A stretch of 64,000 bases of DNA, from positions 1-64,000 of the forward strand of contig NZ_FUZE01000011.1 in the NCBI RefSeq assembly GCF_900168205.1, read 5' to 3'. A model generated the notes under the pieces. That model did no database searches. It saw nothing but the letters and a program-made list of their open reading frames with translations, and had not been told where the DNA came from. Made by a program: the position numbers and the translations under genes. This document shows positions 53,360-63,700 of the stretch, piece by piece; position 1 is the stretch's first letter, and every line of letters begins with the position of its first letter. Origin of the DNA: Chryseobacterium balustinum (GTDB taxonomy: Bacteria > Bacteroidota > Bacteroidia > Flavobacteriales > Weeksellaceae).

Positions 53360-56218
53360 ATGAATACAGAACAGTTTGTGAGCCGTCACATCTCCGTAAA
53401 CGAAGCCGATAAACAGGCAATGTTGGAAAAAGTTGGCGTTTCAAGTATCGAAGAGTTAATTTCTCAAACCATTCCAGCATCGATCCGTTTAGAAAATGAT
53501 CTGAACATCTCGGAAGCACTTTCAGAGTACCAAATGCTAAATCATTCGAAAGAATTGGCATCTAAGAACACGGATTATACAAGTTATATCGGGTTTGGAT
53601 ACCACAATACCTTGTTGCCATCGGCAATTCAGAGAAATATCTTTGAAAACCCGAGCTGGTATACAGCGTACACGCCTTATCAGGCAGAGATCGCTCAGGG
53701 AAGATTAGAAGCTTTGCTTAATTATCAAACTGTGGTGTGCGATTTGACAGGTTTTGCTTTGGCAAATGCATCTTTGTTGGATGAGTCTACGGCTGCAGCA
53801 GAAGCAATGCACATGTTCTTCAACAACAGAACGAAAGATCAGAAGAAAGCAGGAGCTAACAAGTTCTTTATTTCTGATTTAGTTTTACCTCAAACCGTTT
53901 CTGTTTTAAGAACAAAAGCTGAAGGTTTAGCAATCGAAATTGTAGTAGGTGATCACAAAACTCATCAGTTTGACGAATCTTATTACGGAGTTTTATTACA
54001 ATATCCTGGTAAAAACGGAATCGTTTTAGATTATACAGAAGATATTGTAGAGTACAAAAAATTAGATCTACAGGTTGTTGTTGCTTGTGATCCTATGGCT
54101 TTGGTTAAGTTGAAATCTCCTGCATCAATGGGCGCTGATTGTGCGGTTGGTACTTCACAGAGATTTGGTATTCCATTAGGTTATGGTGGTCCTCACGCAG
54201 CATTTTTCTCTTGTAGAGAAGATTACAAAAGAGATATCCCAGGAAGAATTATTGGGGTTTCTCAGGATATGTACGGAAAACGTGCATTGAGAATGGCTTT
54301 GCAAACGAGAGAGCAGCATATTAAAAGAGAAAGAGCAACTTCAAATATCTGTACAGCTCAGGTTCTTTTAGCTGTAATGGCTGGAATGTACGCTGTATAT
54401 CACGGTCCTAAAGGATTAAACTATATCGCTGATCAGATTCACTTTAAAGCTAATGCATTAAAAGGAGGATTGAAAGCTTTAGGTTATCAGACTGCAGAAG
54501 AGCCAATCTTCGACACCGTGAAAATCGTGATGGCTGAAGATGAGAAAGCGAGATTAAACAGATTGATGCTTGATCATAATTTAAACCTTAACTATTTTAC
54601 AGAAGGTGTTGTAAGTATTGCAATCAACGAAAGTACTACGCTGGAGAAACTGAATGTTTTGATGGCTTCTTTTGCTCAGTTTAAAGATAAGCAGACTTTT
54701 AAATTAGAAATAAAAGAAGGATACAGTATTCCTGAAGAAAATCTTAGAAAAGATGAGATTTTAACAGAATCAGTATTCAACAAATATCATACAGAGACCG
54801 AATTGATGCGTTACATCAAACGTCTTGAAAGAAAAGATCTATCATTAACTCATTCAATGATTTCTCTTGGATCTTGTACAATGAAACTGAATGCTGCAAC
54901 TCAGATGTTGCCACTTTCGTGGGCAGATTGGGGAAGTATTCACCCGTTTGTACCGGTAAATCAGGCAGGAGGTTATCAGGAAATGATTAAAGAATTAGAG
55001 AAAGATCTTTCTGAAATCACAGGTTTTGCAGGAACTTCTCTTCAGCCAAACTCTGGAGCTCAGGGAGAATATGCAGGATTGATGGTGATCAGAGAATATC
55101 ACATCTCAAGAGGTGAAGGTCACAGAAATGTGGTATTGATTCCTCAGTCTGCACACGGAACAAACCCAGCTTCCGCAGCAATGGCAGGAATGAAGATTGT
55201 TGTTGTTAAAAACCTTGAAAGCGGAGAAATTGATTTCGAAGATTTCAAAGCCAAAACAGAGCAGCATTCTGAGAATTTATCTTGTGTGATGATTACATAT
55301 CCGTCAACTTACGGATTCTTTGATGCCAACATTAAAGAAATTACTCAACTGGTTCACGATCACGGCGGACAGGTTTATATGGATGGTGCCAATATGAATG
55401 CACAGGTTGGATATACAAGTCCTGGAAATATCGGAGCAGACGTTTGTCACCTTAATCTTCACAAAACTTTCGCTATTCCTCACGGAGGTGGAGGTCCTGG
55501 AGTTGGTCCAATCTGTGTGGCTAAACATTTGGTTCCTTTCTTACCAACGAATGCAAACATTAATGTTGGTTCTAATGAAGCAATTGCAGGGATTTCTGCT
55601 GCACCTTACGGTTCAGGTTTAATCTTAAATATTTCTTATGCTTATATCAAAATGTTGGGAACTTCAGGTTTGAAAAAAGCAACGGAACACGCAATCTTAA
55701 ATGCAAACTATTTAAAAGAAATCTTAGCAGAACATTTCCCTATTTTATATTCAAATACTGAAGGTAGAGTAGCGCACGAATGTATCGTAGATTTCCGTCA
55801 GTTCAAATCTTTAGGAATTGAAGTGGCTGATGTTGCAAAGAGATTGATGGATTACGGTTTCCACGCACCTACGGTTTCTTTCCCGGTTGCAGGAACATTA
55901 ATGATCGAGCCTACAGAATCTGAAAGCAAGTCTGAAATTGACCGTTTTGCTGAAGCATTAATTGCTATCAAACATGAAATCGATGAGATTGCTAACGGTG
56001 AAGCTGATCAGGCAAACAACGTATTGAAAAATGCTCCTCACACTGAGCAATTGGTTATTTCTGATTCTTGGGATAAACCATACAGCAGAGAGAAAGCAGC
56101 GTATCCGCTAGAGTGGGTAAGAGATCACAAATTCTTTGCTTCCGTTTCTAGAGTTGATGAAGCTTACGGAGACAGAAATTTAGTTTGTACTTGTGAGCCG
56201 ATTGAAGCTTATATGTAA
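53360..56218 (+). CDS. gcvP: glycine dehydrogenase (decarboxylating), P-protein of the glycine cleavage system
   Basis: A 952-residue, full-length fused P-protein that decarboxylates glycine onto lipoylated GcvH using PLP. The first half carries the N-terminal domain (FVSRHISVNEADKQAMLEKVG) and the second half the active site, with the PLP lysine Lys702 in HLNLHKTFAIPHGGGGPG and SLGSCTMKLNAATQMLP near 512. The C-terminal EPTESESKSEIDRF and RVDEAYGDRNLVCTC are typical. No gcvT or gcvH is next to it. A bidirectional terminator follows; a fragment of its 3' end recurs at 57925-57960. Confidence 0.95.
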   Translation: MNTEQFVSRHISVNEADKQAMLEKVGVSSIEELISQTIPASIRLENDLNISEALSEYQMLNHSKELASKNTDYTSYIGFGYHNTLLPSAIQRNIFENPSWYTAYTPYQAEIAQGRLEALLNYQTVVCDLTGFALANASLLDESTAAAEAMHMFFNNRTKDQKKAGANKFFISDLVLPQTVSVLRTKAEGLAIEIVVGDHKTHQFDESYYGVLLQYPGKNGIVLDYTEDIVEYKKLDLQVVVACDPMALVKLKSPASMGADCAVGTSQRFGIPLGYGGPHAAFFSCREDYKRDIPGRIIGVSQDMYGKRALRMALQTREQHIKRERATSNICTAQVLLAVMAGMYAVYHGPKGLNYIADQIHFKANALKGGLKALGYQTAEEPIFDTVKIVMAEDEKARLNRLMLDHNLNLNYFTEGVVSIAINESTTLEKLNVLMASFAQFKDKQTFKLEIKEGYSIPEENLRKDEILTESVFNKYHTETELMRYIKRLERKDLSLTHSMISLGSCTMKLNAATQMLPLSWADWGSIHPFVPVNQAGGYQEMIKELEKDLSEITGFAGTSLQPNSGAQGEYAGLMVIREYHISRGEGHRNVVLIPQSAHGTNPASAAMAGMKIVVVKNLESGEIDFEDFKAKTEQHSENLSCVMITYPSTYGFFDANIKEITQLVHDHGGQVYMDGANMNAQVGYTSPGNIGADVCHLNLHKTFAIPHGGGGPGVGPICVAKHLVPFLPTNANINVGSNEAIAGISAAPYGSGLILNISYAYIKMLGTSGLKKATEHAILNANYLKEILAEHFPILYSNTEGRVAHECIVDFRQFKSLGIEVADVAKRLMDYGFHAPTVSFPVAGTLMIEPTESESKSEIDRFAEALIAIKHEIDEIANGEADQANNVLKNAPHTEQLVISDSWDKPYSREKAAYPLEWVRDHKFFASVSRVDEAYGDRNLVCTCEPIEAYM

Positions 56219-56239
56219 TTAAAAGTTTTTTAGATATAA

Positions 56240-56272
56240 AAAAATCCCTTTCAGTGATGAGAGGGATTTTTG
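56240..56272. terminator. bidirectional terminator between gcvP and the S41-like gene
   Basis: AAAAATCCCT (56240-56249) and AGGGATTTTT (56262-56271) with a 12-nt loop; A- and T-runs on both sides. A near-identical copy occurs at 60178-60209. Confidence 0.82.
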
Positions 56273-56289
56273 TTTTTATAAAATCATTT

Positions 56290-57753
56290 TTATTGACCGT
56301 TTAAAGTTTTATTGACATACTCGGTCCATTCGTATAACGGAATACTTCTATCTAAATAAAAGTCGGGCTGCAATCCTTTTCCGTCTATCGTGAAATCTGG
56401 AATACGCATACTTCTGGAAAGGGAATATCCTAATTCAAATTCATTACAAGGCGACGGAACATAATACATATTGGATACATCTAGAACTCCAAAAGTTGTT
56501 GTTCCGAATAATTTTACTTTTCTGCTTTGTTTTGCAGCGAGTAAAAACTGCTCATCGGTACTGCCGTTTTTTTGATTAATGATAATTCCTACATTTTTAG
56601 GATATTGATGAATGGTGTCGTATTTGGTAATAGTCACCACATTTTCATTAAGATTGACAAACTTTCCCTGCTCTTTTTCTAATTTATCAAATGAATTTTT
56701 TGCCCATTTTTTATTTTCTTCATTAAATCCGTATTCAGGTTTGTTGATGAAATCGAGCATTCTCTGATTGTTTAATTTTGTAGATAAATATTCGACACCA
56801 ACAGTTCTGATAGGATTCGTATAAATCAAGGGAAGGATATTGTTGTAACTTCCATCACTTCCTCCTGTCCCGTTTCTAATGTCGATGATGAGGTTTTCTG
56901 TGGAGAGTATTTTATTTTTATTAGCTAGAATAACACTGTCAATTTTTTGTTTCTTAGAAGCCTGAAAAGAAGGAATTCTGAAATACAATGTTGTTTCATT
57001 TAATTTTTCAATATAGGGTTCATTGGTATTTAATGATTTGAAATATTTCGCATATTTGGGCTCATCCTCAATTTTAGGATAAATCCTTGAAAGGCTGAAA
57101 TCTCCAATTTGTAAATTATTTTTCCCGGTTATTGCTATTTCTTTAGATTCTACGGCAGAATGATCACGCATATAATAAACGGAGCTTGTTTTACCATTTG
57201 AGAAGTCTAATTTTAGTTTTACCTGTCCTTTTGTCCATGTTTCAGCACCAGATTCTATAATAAATCCTATATATTGATCGCCCTTCTTTTTAATCCCAAT
57301 CGTATAGGGCTCGGTATCCCAAATGCCTTCATAGTCTGATGTTTTCTTTTTATCTAAATACTTCTTGAAATCTTGTGTATCTACTGGTAAGGTTTCCCAA
57401 TTTGCAAATTGATTATCAGACTTATTGTTAGCAACCGATTGGGAAGATTGTTGTTTTGAGATGGGTCTTATCGAAACGTGGCCTGAACGGAAAAAAGTCA
57501 ACCATTCGTACAAAATCGGACTGCAATCACCAAATGTTTTAGCTGATTTTACTTTTTCTGAAATTCTTTTATTGAGATCACTATATGCCTGATCACCTTT
57601 TTGTTTTATTGCATATTGAAATCCTGCATCATTTTCTTCAAAAGTTTTTTTCACCCATTCAAAATTTTTTGTGCAATTACAATCTTGAGCGTATGTAGAT
57701 ATTGATAGTAATGTAAATAAAAAGAAGGCAAATGTTGCTTTGATGTTTTTCAT
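56290..57753 (-). CDS. S41-family peptidase-like secreted protein
   Basis: A 487-residue exported protein (signal peptide to STYAQ, residue 22), with an N-terminal domain containing CNCTKNFEWVKKTFEENDAG and then FRSGHVSIRP. The tail-specific (S41) core shows LIDIRNGTGGSDGSYNNILPLIYT, the strand VGIIINQKNGSTDEQF with a candidate nucleophile Ser in NGSTDE, and KLFGTTTFGVLDVSN. Usual S41 catalytic features (Ser-Lys pair in SSGAE/…K) are only approximately present, so activity is uncertain. It is inserted between gcvP and a duplicated gcvP fragment and reads in the opposite direction to gcvP. Confidence 0.75.
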   Translation of the reverse strand: MKNIKATFAFFLFTLLSISTYAQDCNCTKNFEWVKKTFEENDAGFQYAIKQKGDQAYSDLNKRISEKVKSAKTFGDCSPILYEWLTFFRSGHVSIRPISKQQSSQSVANNKSDNQFANWETLPVDTQDFKKYLDKKKTSDYEGIWDTEPYTIGIKKKGDQYIGFIIESGAETWTKGQVKLKLDFSNGKTSSVYYMRDHSAVESKEIAITGKNNLQIGDFSLSRIYPKIEDEPKYAKYFKSLNTNEPYIEKLNETTLYFRIPSFQASKKQKIDSVILANKNKILSTENLIIDIRNGTGGSDGSYNNILPLIYTNPIRTVGVEYLSTKLNNQRMLDFINKPEYGFNEENKKWAKNSFDKLEKEQGKFVNLNENVVTITKYDTIHQYPKNVGIIINQKNGSTDEQFLLAAKQSRKVKLFGTTTFGVLDVSNMYYVPSPCNEFELGYSLSRSMRIPDFTIDGKGLQPDFYLDRSIPLYEWTEYVNKTLNGQ

Positions 57754-58177
57754 GGTTTTAATTTATAATAAAAGGACACTCGGATTCTTGAAATGTTACA
57801 GAGTTGCTTATATTTTAGATAATATTTAAAATATAAGCAACTCCAAAAGACATTCTCCAAAAATAATTCTTTTTTTGGGGAAATGCTGATTTAATTCAAT
57901 ACTTCTGGATAAAAGTGCTTAGAAAGAAACTTAGTTTCTACTTGTGAGCCGATTGAAGCTATTACTCAAATCGTGCGATAATTTTCAAAAAAATCATCAA
58001 TTAATGAATAAAAATCCAGGGTTTTATAAAAATAAGTAATAAAACTATTGTATTTAACGGATTGTTTTTCAGTTGTTTAATAATCTTTTTATTGATTTTT
58101 TTTGAAAATTATTAATTAAGCTAACGTTAACAATAAAATATTATCTTGGTATCTTTAAATTTTACAAACAAAAAACG
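57754..58177. other. 424-bp intergenic region with gcvP remnant
   Basis: Contains a 36-bp copy of the gcvP 3' end at 57925-57960 and an AT-rich leader with TATCTTTA near 58151, a near-consensus -7 box for the downstream gene. Confidence 0.5.
57925..57960 (+). pseudogene. duplicated fragment of the gcvP 3' end
   Basis: Matches 56174-56209 in gcvP (C-terminal RNLVCTCEPIEA region) at 34 of 36 positions; nothing else of gcvP is present. It shows that a segment boundary was copied when this stretch was rearranged. Confidence 0.75.
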
Positions 58178-59773
58178 ATGAAATTCAATTACAAAAAAAC
58201 AATACCTGTATGTGTAGGTATTCTTTTTTCAGGACTAAGTTATGCACAAGCTCCAGCCATAGAATGGCAAAAATCTTTAGGAGGAACAGGTGATGAATAC
58301 GCAAGTTCCATTATTCAAACTGATGATGGAGGTTTTATGATTGCCGGGAGTTCTAATTCAAATAATGGAGATGTAACAGGAAATCACGGAAATTATGATT
58401 ACTGGCTAACGAAATTAAACCCAACAGGAAATCTCCTGTGGCAAAAATCTTTCGGAGGAACAGCAAGTGATTATGCAACTTCTATTCTTCAAACTACTGA
58501 TGCAGGATATGTGGTTGCTGGAATTACTAATTCTAATAATGGTGATGTAACGGGAAATCATGGAAATTCAGATGGCTGGATTTTAAAAATAAATTCTGAT
58601 GCCGGAGTTATTTTTTGGAAAAAAACTTTGGGCGGAACAGATTATGAGGTTATCAGTGAAATAATCCCAACGACAGATGGCGGGTATATATTTGCCGGAA
58701 CTTCTTCTTCAAACAATGGTGATGTATCGGGAAATAATGGCTATGTAGATTACTGGATTGTAAAAGTAAATTCGGATGGAAATATTCAATGGGAAAAAAA
58801 TTTAGGAGGAACAGGAGACGACAGAGCAACTTCTATCGTTCAAACTAATGATGGCGGATATGTAGTTTCCGGATATGCAGAAAACAACAATGGTGATGTA
58901 ACAGGAAATCATGGTGGAAAGGATTATTGGATTTTAAAACTAAACACTGACGGAGGCGTTATTTATTGGAAAAAATCGTTCGGAGGATTATATCAAGAAT
59001 TACCAATATCTATGGTGAAAACTTCAGACGGAGGTTTTATTTTAGCTGGTTCGACGAACTCTAATGATGGCGATGTATCAGGAAATCATGGAAATGATGA
59101 TTATTGGATCGTAAAAGTAAATTCAACAGGAGATCTTCAATGGCAAAAAGCTTTAGGAGGAAGTTCAGCTGATTTGGGGTCTTCTATTATTCAAACAACC
59201 GATGGAGGATATTTAGTTGTGGGAAGTTCTGCTTCTAATGACGGACAGGTAACAGGACATCATCCTTCTTCAGGCGGTGTCGGAGAAGGTCCTTTTTCTT
59301 ATGATTGTTGGGCCGTAAAATTAAATTCCACAGGAAGTATTCAATGGAATAAAAGTCTGGGTGGGTCAGGTGTTGATCATGGCAACTCTGTTATTCAAAC
59401 CACGGATGGAGGTTACATTATTGCAGGAAGTTCAAATTCAAACAATGGCGATGTGACAGGAAATCATGGAGGAGAGGATGTTTGGATCGTGAAACTTGCT
59501 CCGGATAATTTGGCCACTAATGAAATTGCAAAAGATGTTACAACAGTTAATGTTTTCCCTAATCCGGCAAAAGACAATGTTACTTTAAAACTTGATTATT
59601 TTACACCGTCTATGGAGGTCACAATTACTGATATGGTAGGGAGAACCATTCAAACTCAGAAATTAGAAGGACTGACAACAAAAATAAATACCGATAACCT
59701 TAAAAAAGGAACCTATTTTCTTAATTTAACTGGAGGTAGAGAAAATGTAAGCAAAAAATTTATTAAAGAATAA
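58178..59773 (+). CDS. T9SS-secreted seven-repeat protein (predicted beta-propeller)
   Basis: A 531-residue secreted protein (signal peptide to LSYAQ, residue 24). Residues ~33-445 hold seven ~58-residue repeats of the form LGGxxxDxxxSIIQTxDGGYxxAGSSxSNNGDVxGNHGxxDYWxxKLNxxGxxxWxKS; the sixth has a Gly/Pro insertion. Seven such repeats suggest a seven-bladed propeller. The C-terminal ~75 residues (VNVFPNPAKDNVTLKL … GTYFLNLTGG … KKFIKE) are a type A T9SS sorting domain, so it is exported across the outer membrane, often for cell-surface anchoring. Function unknown; adhesion or ligand binding is plausible. Confidence 0.88.
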   Translation: MKFNYKKTIPVCVGILFSGLSYAQAPAIEWQKSLGGTGDEYASSIIQTDDGGFMIAGSSNSNNGDVTGNHGNYDYWLTKLNPTGNLLWQKSFGGTASDYATSILQTTDAGYVVAGITNSNNGDVTGNHGNSDGWILKINSDAGVIFWKKTLGGTDYEVISEIIPTTDGGYIFAGTSSSNNGDVSGNNGYVDYWIVKVNSDGNIQWEKNLGGTGDDRATSIVQTNDGGYVVSGYAENNNGDVTGNHGGKDYWILKLNTDGGVIYWKKSFGGLYQELPISMVKTSDGGFILAGSTNSNDGDVSGNHGNDDYWIVKVNSTGDLQWQKALGGSSADLGSSIIQTTDGGYLVVGSSASNDGQVTGHHPSSGGVGEGPFSYDCWAVKLNSTGSIQWNKSLGGSGVDHGNSVIQTTDGGYIIAGSSNSNNGDVTGNHGGEDVWIVKLAPDNLATNEIAKDVTTVNVFPNPAKDNVTLKLDYFTPSMEVTITDMVGRTIQTQKLEGLTTKINTDNLKKGTYFLNLTGGRENVSKKFIKE

Positions 59774-59794
59774 TTTGCTTTTTATCAATGTCTG

Positions 59795-59823
59795 AAAAAA
59801 ACCTGTCTCGTGCAGGTTTTTTT
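59795..59823 (+). terminator. terminator of the seven-repeat protein gene
   Basis: AAAAAAACCTG (59795-59805) pairs with CAGGTTTTTTT (59813-59823) around a 7-nt loop. Confidence 0.88.
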
Positions 59824-59875
59824 GGTAATTACTAATCAGAATAACAACATCAGAATATTACCCTAAGATTAATCT

Positions 59876-60168
59876 TTATGAAGTATTATCGTACTTAGCT
59901 CTTGTGTTATCAGAAGAATCCTTAATTTCTATTCTAAAACGATTTCCCAATTTGTAAATAAACACAGAATTGCCACCATATCCTGTAGATTGGCTAATTA
60001 TTATTGTTCGATACCATTATATTTTTCATATACATTTGCTTCAAAAGTATTACTTACGGTATTTCCTTTAATTTTATTAGCTGTGTAATCAATAGAAATT
60101 TTCTCTGGCTTTTAAAATCCAAAACTCCTCACTTTTTCTCTAATGATTTCCAGATTATTAATTTTTTT
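59876..60168 (-). pseudogene. decayed gene fragment with internal stop and frameshift
   Basis: On the minus strand one frame reads NNLEIIREKVRSFGF, hits TAA at 60112-60114, and continues KPEKISIDYTANKIKGNT … EKYNGIEQ. After a frameshift near 60005 it goes on IISQSTGYGGNSVFIYKLG … TRAKYDNTS and ends at 59876. Coding-like composition across both breaks implies a once-intact protein, possibly beta-rich. I do not recognise the family. A start is missing, so it is 5'-truncated as well. Confidence 0.55.
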
Positions 60169-60177
60169 AAATATAAT

Positions 60178-60209
60178 AAATCCCTTTCAGCGATGAGAGG
60201 GATTTTTTT
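60178..60209. repeat. second copy of the gcvP terminator
   Basis: AAATCCCTTTCAG, one different base, then GATGAGAGGGATTTTTTT; apart from that base the ~29-bp core repeats 56242-56270. It may now terminate the small lipoprotein gene. Confidence 0.7.
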
Positions 60210-60224
60210 AGTTCACATTTAAAA

Positions 60225-60395
60225 TTACCTTTTTCTGGAGGTAAAGACAATCAACATTGCAATTCCTCCGAAAATAAATGTAATAATTGACACTGTTTTA
60301 ACTGAAATATCACTTTTCGTCGTGTATTCTTTTCCACACGAATAGAGGAAAAATGCAGTAATTAAAAGATAGCTAAAGAGTAATTTTTTATTCAT
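60225..60395 (-). CDS. small lipoprotein with C-terminal hydrophobic segment
   Basis: A 56-residue ORF: MNKKLLFSYLLITAFFLYSC with lipobox LYSC (Cys20), a short polar stretch (GKEYTTKSDI), then a hydrophobic segment (VSIITFIFGGIAMLIVF) and a basic end SRKR. It would be a double-anchored inner-membrane or a lipid-anchored peptide. No function is evident; small size and intact frame amid decayed neighbours make it worth noting. Confidence 0.6.
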   Translation of the reverse strand: MNKKLLFSYLLITAFFLYSCGKEYTTKSDISVKTVSIITFIFGGIAMLIVFTSRKR

Positions 60396-60478
60396 AAGCG
60401 TTTGTTTTTAATTGTTCGTTTTAAATAATTTTTGTTATGAAAAATTACGAATAATTTAAATATTTCGCTAATTTTTCA

Positions 60479-60661
60479 CTATTCTTTACATAGTTGTTTA
60501 AATTGTATGATGCTTTTATTACTCCAAAGAATTATTTCTTTTTCTGGATAGAATTTTCCGATTGTGTCCTTGTTGCTCATGTGGAGCTTTTGTTGTTCTA
60601 TTAACAGATAATCGCTCTCCAATTTCAATCTATAAATAAACTTATTTAATGAAGTTTTGAC
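60479..60661 (-). pseudogene. 5'-truncated gene remnant
   Basis: An open minus-strand frame of 60 codons without a usable start at its head (VKTSLNKFIYRLKLESDYLLIEQQ…MSNKDTIGKFYPEKEIILWSNKSIIQFKQLCKE, stop at 60479). It looks like the C-terminal part of a lost protein; an internal ATG could still give ~33 residues. Confidence 0.45.
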
Positions 60662-60754
60662 TTAATTCATTGATTTATAATAAGCAGCAGGATTGTGCAG
60701 GATGCTCATATTTGGGTTTGTGGGTAGATTGGTTTATCCAAAAAATTAATATTT

Positions 60755-63700
60755 ATGAAAAATAAATCTTTACTCATTAAGCAGACTTTTACATCTTTAC
60801 TGCTTTGTGGAATCACATTATCCACTGCTGATTTGAAAGCCCAGACATTGGCATTTCCGGAAGCTACCGGATTTGGTCGATTTACTACAGGAGCTAGAGG
60901 AGCAGCAAATCCTCAAATTTATTTGGTAACCAATTTAAATGACAGCGGCGCAGGTTCTTTTCGTGATGCGGTGAGTCAGCCAGGAAGGTTTGTAATTTTT
61001 AAAGTGGGAGGTATTGTTAATTTACAATCGGTGGTTGCTGTAGCAGCCAATACCACAATTGCAGGACAAACTGCGCCGGGAGAAGGAATTTTATTTTTAG
61101 GACCGAGAGTGTCATTTTCGGGAGCCAATAATACCATTGCACGATATTTCCGTGTCCGTTATGGAGGAACTTCTCAAAATCAGGATGCATCAGGAATTGC
61201 GAATGGAGCAAATATTATTTTAGATCACATGACTTTTACCTGGGGTACAGATGAGGTTTTTTCTGTTAACTGGGATAATAACGGAACAAGTCCGGATAAT
61301 ATAACGATCCAAAATTCTATTATCGGACAGGGATTGCATCGTCATAATCATTCTGCGGGTGGTTTAATGCAACCTCCTCCAGGTGGAAAAATCAGCTTAA
61401 TTGGAAATTTATATATCTGTAATAAAACCCGTAACAATAAAATAAAAGGCATCAATGAATTTGTAAATAATGTGGTGTATAATTGGGGGAATTACGGAAA
61501 TACTTATGGACATACCCAATCTGGAGAAGCTTACATTATGGGTGGAGATTCTGCAGGCGCTTCGTATGCCAATATCATCAATAATTATTTTATCGGAGGT
61601 CCCAATACAAGCAGTACAGTTTCTACACCTTTCAGCGTAGGAAATGCCAACTTTAATTTATATGGTTCCGGAAACTATTTTGACAACAATAAAAACGGAG
61701 TTTTGGACGGAACTTTAGTTCCTCAGAATTTAACGGGATATCCTGTTGGAGATATCAATGCGATTCAAACAACTTCGTATGATTATCCGATGAAAAACCC
61801 GACCTTGACTGCACAAGGAGCGTATGATAATATTGTTTCAAAAGTAGGAGCATCTTATCCGAGACGTGACCAGGTGGATCAGTTGATGATCTCAGATCTA
61901 ATGTCAAAAGGAACAACCGCAACTTATGTTTATGTACAAAGTGATCTAACCACTCAGTTTGGTTTTACCAATGGTGGAGCAGGGCACGTTTATGGCGCTC
62001 CGGCTCCTTTAGACACCGATAATGACGGAATGCCCGATGCGTGGGAAACTGCAAACGGACTGAATCCAAATGTTTTTGATGCTTTGGCTGTAAGTACAGC
62101 GCATGCTCCGTATCTGAATATTGAGGTATATATTAATGGTTTACCCAATACAGCGGCTCCGGATTTTATTATTCCGCCATCCAATTTAAATTTCACAAAT
62201 CCAGTGACAACGGGAACTCCGGCTTCAAGCTCATTAACGGTTAACTGGAGTGATAATGCGACTAATGAAACGAATTATATACTGGAACGTTCTCCCAATG
62301 GTACAGCGTTTACAGTCATTGCAACATTGCCTGCGAATACAACGACTTATAATGAAACGGGTTTGACGCCCAACACTCAATATTATTACAGAGTGAAAGC
62401 GGTGAATGCCACAGAATCTTCTGTGTATACTTCAAATTCGTCTATAACTACACCGCCTGTTCCGTCAGCGCCTACCAAAGCAGCTAATCCAAATCCTGCC
62501 AATGGTTTTAATGATGTACAGTTAACTAATGGGAATTTACTTTTAAAATGGACAGGAAGTACAAATACCTCTACATATATCGTTTATTTTGGAACAAATC
62601 CACAAAATTTAAACAATGTAGCTACAGTTCCTTATTCTGCTGCACCATCATATCAGTTAAGTAATTTAAATACGGCAACTAATTATTATTGGAGAATTGA
62701 TTCATCTAATGCTTTAGGTTCTGTAACAGGAGATGTTTGGAGTTTCCGTGCATTGACACCAAGTCTTGTTGGAAACTGGCCATTCTCAGAAGCTCCTTTG
62801 TCTGGTGAGCAGATTGCAGATTTAACGTCTTATGCCAATCATGGAACATTAAATGTAGCCTATGATAATGCCAATGTGAGAGTTCCCGGAAAAGAAAATT
62901 ATGCCTTAGATTTGGCAACTTCACCCAATACGCCGTACATAGCGAGTATTCCGCATCAGGATCAGATTTTATTTAATACCAATTCTTTTACAGTTTCTTA
63001 CTGGATGAAAGCTCCGACAAGCATGATTCCATCGTCTTCGGCGACCAGTCTTTATGTGTTGTGTAAAGGTTCTTTTACCAAAAATACAGCAACAGGAGCC
63101 ACTGGAAAACGTTTTAATGTAGAAATTAAAGGCGGTCAGTTGCGATATGCGATTGATGATGATGTTACGAAAAAGGAAATTACCTCACCCATTGCTAATT
63201 ATTTTACCAATAATTGGGTGCATGTTGTAATTCAGAGAGATATTACGGCGCATAAAATGAGAATTTATACGAATGGTGTTTTGAGTGCTGAAGGTGATGA
63301 AACCGCAGTTACAGGAATTGGTGAAGCAAGTGATTTGATCATCGGAAATATTGGTGAACTTGAATTTTTATCAACGACCAATGCTCCGGCTCCTTATAAA
63401 GGTGTTTTTGACGAACTAAAAATGTACAATTATGCATTGTCTCCAACGGAAATATCTGCTTTATACAATCAGGCGGTGTTGAGAAATGCAGAATTTAGTA
63501 TCAGTAAAAATGTGGGAACGGTATATCCGAATCCTGTAAAAGATCAGATTTTCATTAAACTTCCTGAATATAAAAGATCAAGTTTAACTGCCACAATTTT
63601 AGATATGACAGGAAAAGTAATCGTTAAAGAGAAATTAAATGCTAATGGAAACGGAATATTTAATTTAAATATTGCCGGTAAAAAAGTTTCAGGAAATTAT

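Larger units (their letters stand above)
59774..60754. other. 981-bp intergenic 'graveyard' region
   Basis: Contains a terminator, two decayed minus-strand gene remnants, a copied gcvP-type terminator and one intact small lipoprotein gene. No other coding signal seen. Confidence 0.55.

Noticed and set aside
53300..53360. Possible glycine riboswitch before gcvP
   Set aside because: No tandem aptamer structure visible; only an AT-rich leader and a short TCGTAA palindrome.
58270..59500. Regular direct repeats resembling a CRISPR or satellite array
   Set aside because: Period is ~174 bp and always in frame, so it is a protein repeat; no spacers of CRISPR size.
60004..60222. 72-codon plus-strand ORF in the graveyard region
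   Set aside because: It is antisense to the decayed minus-strand frame and has biased, hydrophobic composition typical of shadow frames.
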